Shown piece after piece: positions 14,734-21,002 of a DNA stretch of 21,002 nucleotides (the first letter of the stretch is position 1; every line of letters starts with the position of its first letter). The DNA comes from CAYLOC01 sp964385195. Lineage in GTDB: Bacteria > Actinomycetota > Actinomycetes > Propionibacteriales > Nocardioidaceae. The position numbers were made by a program, and so were the translations under genes. The DNA is taken from NCBI GenBank assembly GCA_964385195.1, contig CAYLOC010000031.1, positions 1-21,002 on the forward strand, read 5' to 3'. The notes beneath the pieces are model-generated. The model did not search any database. It worked only from the letters and a program-made list of their open reading frames with translations, and had not been told where the DNA came from.

Positions 14734-15924
14734 TTGTCGAACGGCCGTCAACGACACGTGTCCAGGAAGTTCCGTCCGGTAGCGATGACGGGGGCTGCTG
14801 CCCTGCTCGGCGCCTTGGTCCTTGTTCCCAGCGCCGGCTCCGCCGATCCGAGCTCACCCGGCGGGGACGATCCCAGCATCAGCGAGGTACAACAGCGCCT
14901 TTCTCATCTCCGCGACGAGGCCGAGGTCGCCTCCGAGAAGTACAACGACGTCAAGGTCGAGATGCAGCAGGCCCAGGACGAGCTCACGGCGCTGCGCAGT
15001 GACGTCAGCCGGCAGCGGGACAAGGTTCAACAGTTGCGCTCGCAGGTCGTCGGGCAGGCCGTGAGCGACTATGAGGCGGGCGGCGGTCTCTCCGACACCA
15101 CGTCCTTCCTCGTGGCCGAAGACCCGGGCGCCTTCGTGGACAAACTGGCCAACCAGGCACTGGTCGACCACCGCCAGACGGACATGCTCTCCGACCTGAT
15201 CCAGCAGCAGCGGCGGCTGTCGGCGCAGCAGAAGCAGGCCAAGCAGGCCGTGGCCGCGATCGAGCAGGACAAGAAGGAGCTCGCCGAGCACAAGCAGACG
15301 TTGGGCGAGAAGGTCGATGAGGCGCAGAGCCTGCTCGACCACCTCAAGGCCGAACAGCGACGCAGGTTGCTGGAACTGCAGCGACAGCGTGCCGCTGCGG
15401 CCGCGGAACGTGCGCGGGCGGCGGAGGCCGCCGAGACAGCGCAGCAGAACGCGCCGGCGCAGCAAGCCGCTCCGGCACCGCAGGCCGACCGCACCAACAG
15501 CCACGAGACGACCCGCGGAGGGACCCGCCCGCCGGCATCAGAGGCCCCGGCTCCTCCACCGCCGCCGCCGGCCAGCAGCCGCGCGGCGACCGCCGTCCAG
15601 GCCGCGCTGGCCCAGGTGGGCAAGCCCTACGTGTACGGCGCCGCCGGCCCGGGCGCCTTCGACTGCTCGGGGCTGATGATGTACGCCTGGGGCGCCGCAG
15701 GCGTGTCGCTGCCGCACTCCTCCTCCGGTCAGGCCTCGATCGGGACCCCGGTGTCGATCTCCAACCTGCAGCCAGGTGACCTGGTCTTCTACTACTCACC
15801 GATCCACCACGTCGGCATGTACATCGGCCACGGCATGATCGTCCACGCCGCCAACCCGAGCGTGCCCGTCCGCGTGGTCCCGGTGAACATGATGCCGATC
15901 ACCACCGCTCGCCGCATCGGCTGA
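14734..15924 (+). CDS. Secreted NlpC/P60 peptidoglycan endopeptidase with coiled coil
   Basis: A 396-residue exported cell wall hydrolase of the RipA/RipC kind. A signal peptide is at the start (basic LSNGRQRHVSRKFR, then a hydrophobic stretch to about residue 33, ending SAGSADP). A long coiled coil runs from about 50 to 235, followed by an Ala/Pro/Gln-rich linker to about 283. The NlpC/P60 domain (about 284-396) has C311 in AFDCSGLMMYAW, H359 in HHVGMYIG and H371 in VHAANPS as the catalytic set. It should cut the stem peptide of peptidoglycan, with the coiled coil acting as inhibitor or docking arm by analogy. The TTG at 14734 is chosen because AGGGAG lies 10 nt upstream and it gives the full signal; GTG at 14758 and at 14713 are alternatives. 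A long leader and CRP-like site precede it. Confidence 0.92.
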   Translation: MSNGRQRHVSRKFRPVAMTGAAALLGALVLVPSAGSADPSSPGGDDPSISEVQQRLSHLRDEAEVASEKYNDVKVEMQQAQDELTALRSDVSRQRDKVQQLRSQVVGQAVSDYEAGGGLSDTTSFLVAEDPGAFVDKLANQALVDHRQTDMLSDLIQQQRRLSAQQKQAKQAVAAIEQDKKELAEHKQTLGEKVDEAQSLLDHLKAEQRRRLLELQRQRAAAAAERARAAEAAETAQQNAPAQQAAPAPQADRTNSHETTRGGTRPPASEAPAPPPPPPASSRAATAVQAALAQVGKPYVYGAAGPGAFDCSGLMMYAWGAAGVSLPHSSSGQASIGTPVSISNLQPGDLVFYYSPIHHVGMYIGHGMIVHAANPSVPVRVVPVNMMPITTARRIG

Positions 15925-15958
15925 CCGACGGCACGGCGCGTACCACGGCCACCGGGCC

Positions 15959-15964
15959 TACGAT
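15959..15964 (+). promoter_or_regulatory. Candidate -10 element for a leaderless metalloprotease transcript
   Basis: TACGAT lies exactly 6 nt before the GTG at 15971, placing the transcription start at the start codon. No ribosome binding site is visible and no convincing -35 is seen. The gene may instead be read through from the NlpC/P60 gene, which ends 46 nt earlier. Confidence 0.35.
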
Positions 15965-15970
15965 GGCCAG

Positions 15971-17287
15971 GTGAGTCCGAACGGCCGGTGTCCTCAGCGA
16001 CGCCGGTTGGCGGGGTGGGTCGCAACGTTGACCACGGTCGTCCTGGCATGCACCGCCTGTACCGGCGAGACCGCCACCGCACCGTCGGCGTCCACGCCCA
16101 CCGTCGCCACTGACGGAACGCATGCCCGCGCGGCACCGCACCTCGGCCGGCAGCCCCTCGTCGCCGCCCTGCACCGGCTGGACCGGACGTTCGCGGCGCG
16201 GGACCGGGCAGGATTTCTCGCGGTGTGGGCGGACCGTTCGCAGGCCCGCGGGCGCGTGGTCTACCACAACCTGGTGCACCTCGGCGTACGCGACCTGCAC
16301 ATCACGTTGCTGCGCGCATCCCGCCGGACCGACCACGGCGCCTCCACCGGACAGCAGTGGCGCGCCCAGGTCCGCGTCCGGTGGCGCCTGGACGGCGTCG
16401 ACGGCGACCGGGCGCACACCAGGCTGCGACTGACCCTGGCACGGGACGGAGGGGAGGTCTCGGTGGTCACGCTGCGGCGGGCACCGGGACACCACGCCCC
16501 GGTGTGGACCCTGGACCGGCTGCACGTTCTCCGCAGCCCACGGACCCTGGTCGCCGGGACCGCGTCGCCGCAGCGGATGCGGACCGTCGCGTCGGAGGCC
16601 AGGACCGCGGTGGCAGACGTCGCTCGGGTGCTGCCACGCTGGCACCAGCGTCTGCTCGTGTACGTCCCCGAGGGCGCAGGCGCCTTCCGTCGCCTGGTCG
16701 CCGCCGCCCCGGGGGACTATGCCGGGATCGCGGCGGTCACTACCACCATCGACGGCAGCGCGCGGGCCGGCGTCGCCTCCGCGGTCGTGGTGCATCCCGG
16801 GGTGTTCGGTGGTCTCAGCCCCACCGGCACCCGAGTCGTGCTCGCGCACGAAGCCACCCATGCCGCCACCCATGTCGCCGCGTCGGACGTCGCACTGTGG
16901 GTTGCGGAAGGGTTCGCCGACTACGTCGCCCTCAGTGCGGCAGACGTCCCGACGTCGGTGGCCGCCGCCGCAGCGATCCGCGCGGTACGCCGCGACGGCA
17001 CTCCTCGTCGGCTCCCGCCCGACGCCGGGTTTGCGGCCGGCACCCCACGGTTGGAGGCCCACTACGAAGAAGCATGGCTGGCCGTCCGGCTCCTGGCCCA
17101 CACCTACGGGCAGCGGTCCCTGGTGCGGTTCTACCGCCGCGTGGTCGAGCATCCGCACCAGATCCAGACCGCCTTCGCCGACGTCCTCGGCACCACCAAG
17201 GAAGACTTCACTCGGGCCTGGCGACGAGAATTGGCGGCCGTAGCCGGGGTGGACCCGTCGGAGGCTCCGTCGGAGGCGGGGCGGTGA
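15971..17287 (+). CDS. Lipoprotein zinc metalloprotease (gluzincin type, peptidase MA-like)
   Basis: A 438-residue exported protein. The N-terminus RRRLAGWVATLTTVVLAC suggests a lipoprotein signal with Cys27 as the lipid site, though the lipobox (VLAC) is imperfect; Cys30 is an alternative. Residues 60-190 look like an NTF2-like or similar alpha/beta domain with many charged strands (not assigned). The C-terminal part carries H293-E294-A-T-H297 (LAHEATHAAT) and E313 in WVAEGFADYV, the zinc ligands and third glutamate of a gluzincin. YEEAWLAVRLLAHTYG and LVRFYRRV helices follow, and a GTTKEDFTRAWRREL end typical of MA-like peptidases. Substrate unknown. The GTG start has no ribosome site (possibly leaderless). 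The stop overlaps the M48 gene by 4 nt. Confidence 0.85.
   Translation: MSPNGRCPQRRRLAGWVATLTTVVLACTACTGETATAPSASTPTVATDGTHARAAPHLGRQPLVAALHRLDRTFAARDRAGFLAVWADRSQARGRVVYHNLVHLGVRDLHITLLRASRRTDHGASTGQQWRAQVRVRWRLDGVDGDRAHTRLRLTLARDGGEVSVVTLRRAPGHHAPVWTLDRLHVLRSPRTLVAGTASPQRMRTVASEARTAVADVARVLPRWHQRLLVYVPEGAGAFRRLVAAAPGDYAGIAAVTTTIDGSARAGVASAVVVHPGVFGGLSPTGTRVVLAHEATHAATHVAASDVALWVAEGFADYVALSAADVPTSVAAAAAIRAVRRDGTPRRLPPDAGFAAGTPRLEAHYEEAWLAVRLLAHTYGQRSLVRFYRRVVEHPHQIQTAFADVLGTTKEDFTRAWRRELAAVAGVDPSEAPSEAGR
17255..17278 (+). repeat. Tandem 12-bp repeat duplicating a ribosome-binding-site sequence
   Basis: CCGTCGGAGGCT is followed directly by CCGTCGGAGGCG. Both copies contain GGAGG. The second GGAGG (17272-17276) sits 7 nt before the GTG of the M48 gene, and the first 19 nt before it. 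The repeat encodes PSEAPSEA near the end of the metalloprotease. Confidence 0.7.
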
Positions 17288-18552
17288 CCGGGCACGAGGG
17301 GCGCACCGCGACCGCCGTCGCAGTCGGCCTGCTCGTAGTGTCGGCCGCAGCGTTCGGCGTACTCGTCGCGATCTGGACCCCCTGGGACCCCCTCCCTGGC
17401 GCCAGCACCCACGCCGCGCCGTTGCACCGCTACTTCACCTCCGAGCAGATCCAGCGGTCGGACGCGTTCTTCGGACTGGCCCGCTGGCCGTCGTGGTGCG
17501 CCACCCTCATGGGGCTGGTGATCGCGGCGGTGGTGGCATTCAGCCCCATCGGGCGGGGCCTCTCCCGGCGGGTCCGCGCGCGCCTGCGCTGGTGGTGGCT
17601 GCAGGTCATCGCTCTCGTGGTCACCGTGGAGGTGGTGTTCTTCCTTGTCCGGCTGCCGTTCGCGGTGTGGGGAACCTACGTGGCACGTGACTTCGGTCTC
17701 TACACCCAGTCCTGGGCCGGCTGGAGCCTCGACCAGCTGAAGTCGCTGGGCATCACCGTCGTGACCGCCTCCATCGGCCTGCTCGTGCTGATCGCGCTGG
17801 CCCGGAAACTGCCGCGCTGGTGGTTTCTCCCGGCGTCGCTGGGCACGGGGTGCCTGGTCGTGCTGCTGTCGTTCGCCTACCCGCTCATCGTGGAGCCGCT
17901 GTTCAACTCCTTCACCCCGCTCCCCGCCGGGCAGCTGCGCACCGACCTGCTGTCGATGGCCCACCGCGACGGCCTGTCGGTCTCCGATGTCCTCGTCGCG
18001 GACGCTTCTCGGCGTACGACGACCCTGAACGCCTATGTCTCCGGCTTCGGCGCCAGCAAGCGGATCGTCATCTATGACACGCTGTTGGAGCGGACTCCCC
18101 GCCCTGAGGTGGAGCTGATCGTGGCCCATGAGCTGGGCCATGCCAAGCACCGCGATGTCCTCCACGGCACGGTGCAGGGCGCGGTCGTGGGGGTCGCTGC
18201 CCTCAGTGCGCTGTACCTGGGCCTGCGTCGGCGGTGGCTGCTGCGTCCGGTGCGGGCACGATCGACCGGCGACCCGGCGCTGGTACCGCTGATCCTTGGC
18301 CTCGTCGTCCTGGTCGGGTTCGTGGTGCTGCCTGCCCAGAACTACCTCAGCCGGCACGTGGAAGCCCATGCCGATGCGCACTCCCTGCAGCTCACCCACA
18401 ACCCGAAGACCTATATCGCCATGCAGGAGCGCCTGGCGGTGGCGAACCTGACGCACCTGACCCCGAACCCGGTCCTGGCGTTCTGGTTCCGTACCCACCC
18501 GCCGGTGCTGCAACGGATCGGGATGGCCGTCGCGTGGGAGCGGACCCACTAG
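17284..18552 (+). CDS. M48 family (Ste24/CAAX prenyl protease 1-like) membrane metalloprotease
   Basis: A 422-residue integral membrane protease. Hydrophobic helices are at about 11-30, 69-87, 105-125, 153-173, 180-200, 295-312 and 334-351. The catalytic site is H282-E283-L-G-H286 in VAHELGHAKHRD, with the likely third ligand E360 in RHVEAHADAHSLQL. NSFTPLPAG (208-216) and VADASRRTTTLNAYVSGFG (238-256) match Ste24-like proteins. Bacterial members probably cut membrane or exported proteins; prenylation is not implied. The GTG at 17284 is chosen for its 4-nt overlap with the upstream stop and a GGAGG 7 nt ahead; the frame upstream is antisense-like noise. The last base of its TAG stop is the first base of the next gene's GTG. 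Confidence 0.93.
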   Translation: MTGHEGRTATAVAVGLLVVSAAAFGVLVAIWTPWDPLPGASTHAAPLHRYFTSEQIQRSDAFFGLARWPSWCATLMGLVIAAVVAFSPIGRGLSRRVRARLRWWWLQVIALVVTVEVVFFLVRLPFAVWGTYVARDFGLYTQSWAGWSLDQLKSLGITVVTASIGLLVLIALARKLPRWWFLPASLGTGCLVVLLSFAYPLIVEPLFNSFTPLPAGQLRTDLLSMAHRDGLSVSDVLVADASRRTTTLNAYVSGFGASKRIVIYDTLLERTPRPEVELIVAHELGHAKHRDVLHGTVQGAVVGVAALSALYLGLRRRWLLRPVRARSTGDPALVPLILGLVVLVGFVVLPAQNYLSRHVEAHADAHSLQLTHNPKTYIAMQERLAVANLTHLTPNPVLAFWFRTHPPVLQRIGMAVAWERTH

Positions 18553-19697
18553 TGCCCGGCAGTGCCCGCCAGGGACGTGTCCTGGTCGTGACCAACGACT
18601 TCCCGCCCCGCCGCGGCGGCATCGAGTCGTTCGTGTACTCCCTGTGCCAGGGGCTGCCCGCGGACCGTCTGGTGGTCTACACCGCGTCGATGCCCGGGTC
18701 GGCGTACGTCGATGGCGCCGTCGACTACCCCGTGGTCCGGGACGAGGCCAGCATGTTGCTGCCGACTCCTCGGGTTGCCCGGGCCGTGCAGGAGGTCGCA
18801 CGCGCGCGCGGGTGCGACCGGGTCGTGTTCGGGGCAGCAGCGCCGTTGGGTCTGCTCGCGGCGGGGCTGCGCCGGCACGCGGGCGTCACCCGGGTCGTGG
18901 CGCTGACGCACGGGCACGAGGTGGGCTGGGCACACCTGCCTGGCGCACGCCGGCTGCTCCGCCGCGTGGGAGAGAACGTGGACGTGCTGACCTATGTGAG
19001 TGAGTACTGTCGTCACGCGATGGCGCCGACCCTCGGCGACGCGGTCGTGCGGCGTATGACCCGACTGTCACCCGGAGTGGACGTTGACCGGTTCCGCCCC
19101 GGCGCCGATGGCCACCTCGTACGCACGCGAGCCGGTATCCCGGCCACGGCTCCGGTCGTGCTCGCGGCCTCGCGGCTGGTCGCCCGCAAGGGACAGGACA
19201 TGCTGATCCGCGTCTGGCCGCGGGTGCTGGAGCGGTTTCCGGAGGCCGTCTTGCTGGTCGTGGGCGACGGCCCGGCCCGTGCGCGGTTGCACTCCCGGGC
19301 GCGGGGCCTCGGCCCGGCGGTCCGGTTCCTGCCGGGGGTGGAGTGGGCCGAGATGCCCCCGGTGTACGCCGCGGCGGACGTCTTTGCGCTGCCGTGCCGG
19401 ACCCGGTTGGCGGGCCTGGAGCCGGAGGCGCTGGGCATCGTCTACCTGGAGGCGGCGGCCGCGGGCCTCCCGGTGGTGGTCGGCTCCTCCGGCGGCGCGC
19501 CGGAGACCGTGGTCGATCAGGACACCGGACTTGTGGTCGACGGGCGTTCGCCAGCGGCGGTGACGGCTGCGGTCACCAGCCTGCTGGCGGACCCGGGGAG
19601 GTCCCGGGCGATGGGGGAGCGTGGCAGGAGCCGGGTGCGCGAGAAGTGGCAGTCCGGCTCCGGAGTGGCAACACTTCGCGCGCTGCTCGACGTGTGA
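18552..19697 (+). CDS. pimB: GT4 family glycosyltransferase, PimB-like mannosyltransferase
   Basis: A 381-residue retaining glycosyltransferase of the GT-B fold. The N-terminal domain has TNDFPPRRGGIESFV (14-28) and THGHEVGWA (119-127), whose first His matches the catalytic His of PimB. The C-terminal domain has SRLVARKG (207-214, Arg and Lys for the nucleotide-sugar phosphates) and the EX7E motif E292 to E300 (EALGIVYLE). The closest match I recognise is PimB', which adds the second mannose to phosphatidylinositol mannoside at the cytoplasmic face of the membrane using GDP-mannose. The position near NlpC/P60, exonuclease-UvrC and trpD genes, as in mycobacteria, supports this. A related GT4 role is possible. 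The GTG overlaps the M48 stop by 1 nt (TAGTG), with GGGAG 11 nt upstream. Confidence 0.85.
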   Translation: MPGSARQGRVLVVTNDFPPRRGGIESFVYSLCQGLPADRLVVYTASMPGSAYVDGAVDYPVVRDEASMLLPTPRVARAVQEVARARGCDRVVFGAAAPLGLLAAGLRRHAGVTRVVALTHGHEVGWAHLPGARRLLRRVGENVDVLTYVSEYCRHAMAPTLGDAVVRRMTRLSPGVDVDRFRPGADGHLVRTRAGIPATAPVVLAASRLVARKGQDMLIRVWPRVLERFPEAVLLVVGDGPARARLHSRARGLGPAVRFLPGVEWAEMPPVYAAADVFALPCRTRLAGLEPEALGIVYLEAAAAGLPVVVGSSGGAPETVVDQDTGLVVDGRSPAAVTAAVTSLLADPGRSRAMGERGRSRVREKWQSGSGVATLRALLDV

Positions 19698-19719
19698 CTG
19701 TCGGACTTTACCGGTCAGT
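19697..19719. terminator. Weak hairpin at the glycosyltransferase/LCP convergent junction
   Basis: ACTG (19697-19700) pairs with CAGT (19716-19719), and CGG with CCG inside, with one mismatch and one bulged G around an ACTTTA loop. It lies between two convergent stop codons and may stop transcription from either side, but the stem is imperfect. Confidence 0.3.
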
Positions 19720-20827
19720 TCACGGTCTTCTTGCTGCCGAGGGTCTCCGCGGAGTGGTCATCGACGTACTTCTGCATCCCACCGTCGCGCAAGGCGGTCC
19801 ATAGCCGGTTGCAGGCCTGGGTGTCGAGCAGCACGACCGATCCCTCGCCCTCGACCTGCTCGTTCCAGTCCTTGGCGAGGGGCACGCTGAGGAACGTCAC
19901 GTCGTCGGTACGCATGCCCCGTAACGACAGTGCGAGGCTGCGCAGGTCTCCGTTGGACCAGTCGTCATCGACGGTGAGGTTCTTGGTGACCGCGTCGAGC
20001 AGTCCGGGAAGCTTCGTCGGGCTGGTCATGCCCTCGTCGAGCGTCTTGCCCATCATCGTCCGCAGGAAGTTCTGCTGGCGGCGCATCCGGTCGAAGTCGC
20101 CGTTGGGGAGTCCGTGGCGGGTGCGGACGTACTTCAGTGCCTTCGCCCCGTTCAGGTGCTGGTAGCCCTTGTGCCAGGTGACGTTCTGGCTGGAGTCGTG
20201 GACGGTCTTGGGGATGTAGACGGTCACGCCGCCGAGTGCGTTGGTCAGGTCCTTGAAGCCGTTCCAGTCGATGATGGCGAGGTGGTCCATCCGGACGTTG
20301 GTCAGGTGTTCGATGGTGGAGACGTACCCGGCCGGGCCGTACAGCGAGAACGCGGAGTTGATCTTGTGCTTACCGGTCGAGTGACCCTTGCCGTCGTAGA
20401 TCTCGACGTAGGAGTCCCGCGGGATCGACACGAGGTAGGCGTGGTCACGGTCGGCGGTGATGTGCAAGATCATGATGGTGTCGCTGCGGTGGGCTCCGGG
20501 GTCCCACTTCCCGGACTTCATCGCGGCCGCGATGCTGGGGCCGGGGCCGTTGTCCGCGCCGGCGATGAGGATGTTCAGCGGTCGGTGCGACTTCCCCTCC
20601 GGCGTGGGCGCGGGCTGCGGGCGGTCCACCTCGGGGATGGCGATCGGCACCCGGTCGATCTGGTCCAGCTTGTGGTTGAGGTAGAAGACCCCCCCGGCAA
20701 CGACGAGGGCCGCCAGGCAGATCAGAACCCCGAGCGCCGTCAGCGCCTTGTGCCGACGGAAGATTCCCTTGCGTTTGTGTCCGGGTCCTTGCCGAGCGTC
20801 GGACTCGGGAGCGTCATGGTCGGCCAT
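19715..20827 (-). CDS. LCP (LytR-CpsA-Psr) family cell wall glycopolymer ligase
   Basis: A 370-residue type II membrane protein. Members transfer lipid-linked glycopolymers (teichoic acid, arabinogalactan or capsule) to peptidoglycan. A basic cytoplasmic N-terminus (to about 28) is followed by one TM helix (about 29-50) and the outer LCP domain (about 83-260). Signature residues are R114-S-D116 (HRSDTIMI), R137 in SIPRDSYV, the KINSAF stretch, and D244, D246, R247 and R250-Q-Q in GDFDRMRRQQNFL, which bind the pyrophosphate of the lipid substrate. A C-terminal region of about 110 residues ends in SKKTVN. The ATG at 20825-20827 has AGGAG 3 nt upstream. Convergent with the glycosyltransferase gene. 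The polymer it handles cannot be told from the sequence. Confidence 0.94.
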   Translation of the reverse strand: MADHDAPESDARQGPGHKRKGIFRRHKALTALGVLICLAALVVAGGVFYLNHKLDQIDRVPIAIPEVDRPQPAPTPEGKSHRPLNILIAGADNGPGPSIAAAMKSGKWDPGAHRSDTIMILHITADRDHAYLVSIPRDSYVEIYDGKGHSTGKHKINSAFSLYGPAGYVSTIEHLTNVRMDHLAIIDWNGFKDLTNALGGVTVYIPKTVHDSSQNVTWHKGYQHLNGAKALKYVRTRHGLPNGDFDRMRRQQNFLRTMMGKTLDEGMTSPTKLPGLLDAVTKNLTVDDDWSNGDLRSLALSLRGMRTDDVTFLSVPLAKDWNEQVEGEGSVVLLDTQACNRLWTALRDGGMQKYVDDHSAETLGSKKTVN

Positions 20828-20863
20828 GGTCTCCTCAGGTCGATGTCAGTCCTGCGTGCGAGC

Positions 20864-20869
20864 AGCCTA
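20864..20869 (-). promoter_or_regulatory. Candidate -10 element of the LCP gene
   Basis: TAGGCT on the minus strand, about 36 nt before the ribosome binding site and start codon. It would start transcription near 20857, leaving a leader of about 30 nt. No clear -35 is seen. I see nothing else to call between here and the window end. Confidence 0.35.
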
Positions 20870-21002
20870 GAGGATGATGCGGGTCTCTCCCACCCACGCC
20901 ACCGGCGAACCGCAGGCGCACCTGGCCGAAAAACGCGCATACGCGACGAAAGGTTGCCCTCAGGCTAACATGTTCAGCAACTTCACAGGTTGGCAGCGCC
21001 GC

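Noticed and set aside
15899..17158. Minus-strand open frame opposite the lipoprotein metalloprotease
   Set aside because: No motif or ribosome site; the plus-strand frame has a signal peptide and zinc-binding motif.
16225..17283. N-terminal extension of the M48 frame
   Set aside because: It overlaps the metalloprotease gene in another frame, is rich in Arg/Pro/Gly, and the GTG at 17284 has a ribosome site and the family N-terminus.
20955..20975. IdeR/DtxR-like iron box near the window end (CAGGCTAAC)
   Set aside because: Only one half-site fits the consensus; the other half has few matches.
20970..21002. Start of a plus-strand gene at the right edge (ATG, 11 codons)
   Set aside because: Too short to recognise and no ribosome binding site in front.
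1..21002. tRNA, rRNA, CRISPR arrays, insertion sequences, phage or toxin-antitoxin genes
   Set aside because: None seen by eye on either strand; intergenic gaps are short and the genes are ordinary actinobacterial core genes.

Overview
The window is GC-rich, nearly fully coding and reads as core chromosome of an actinomycete (Actinomycetota). Supporting this are GC-dominated third codon positions, many GTG starts, the actinobacterial form of the cytochrome bc1-aa3 respiratory genes (diheme QcrC, three-helix QcrA, long QcrB, CtaF), a PimB-like mannosyltransferase, an LCP protein and a stand-alone Lrp/RAM protein. From memory, the gene order resembles the trpD-qcr-pimB region of mycobacteria and streptomycetes. 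The genus cannot be fixed from the sequence. I see no tRNA, rRNA, insertion sequence, prophage, CRISPR array or other island-like feature.

Region 1 (1-7256) is respiration. The 3' part of ctaD and all of ctaF end the cytochrome oxidase operon. A minus-strand pair, a receiver-like protein followed 10 nt later by trpD, sits between ctaF and ctaE. Then ctaE-qcrC-qcrA-qcrB run on the plus strand, with 4-nt start/stop overlaps at qcrC/qcrA and qcrA/qcrB. Together they encode most of the menaquinol-cytochrome c-O2 oxidoreductase supercomplex.

Region 2 (7253-11349, minus strand) looks like one operon. It encodes a DEDDh exonuclease/GIY-YIG/UvrC-like fusion, an S9 peptidase 8 nt downstream, and a stand-alone Lrp-type RAM domain whose stop codon overlaps that of qcrB. 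A NYN-domain protein with a coiled coil (11502-12794) is divergent from the exonuclease.

Region 3 (12826-20827) is mostly cell envelope. It holds a GH3 NagZ-like lipoprotein (minus), a small CxxC/CxxC protein, and a secreted NlpC/P60 peptidoglycan hydrolase with a long leader preceded by a CRP-like palindrome. A tightly coupled run follows: lipoprotein metalloprotease, M48/Ste24-like membrane protease and PimB-like glycosyltransferase. A convergent LCP-family protein closes the window.

No clearly new large system was found. The points most worth a second look are the CRP-like site and structured leader of the NlpC/P60 gene, the receiver-like protein with its conserved Lys replaced, the exonuclease-UvrC fusion lacking the second UvrC nuclease, the small cysteine protein, the two-protease/glycosyltransferase coupling, and two candidate leaderless GTG starts.
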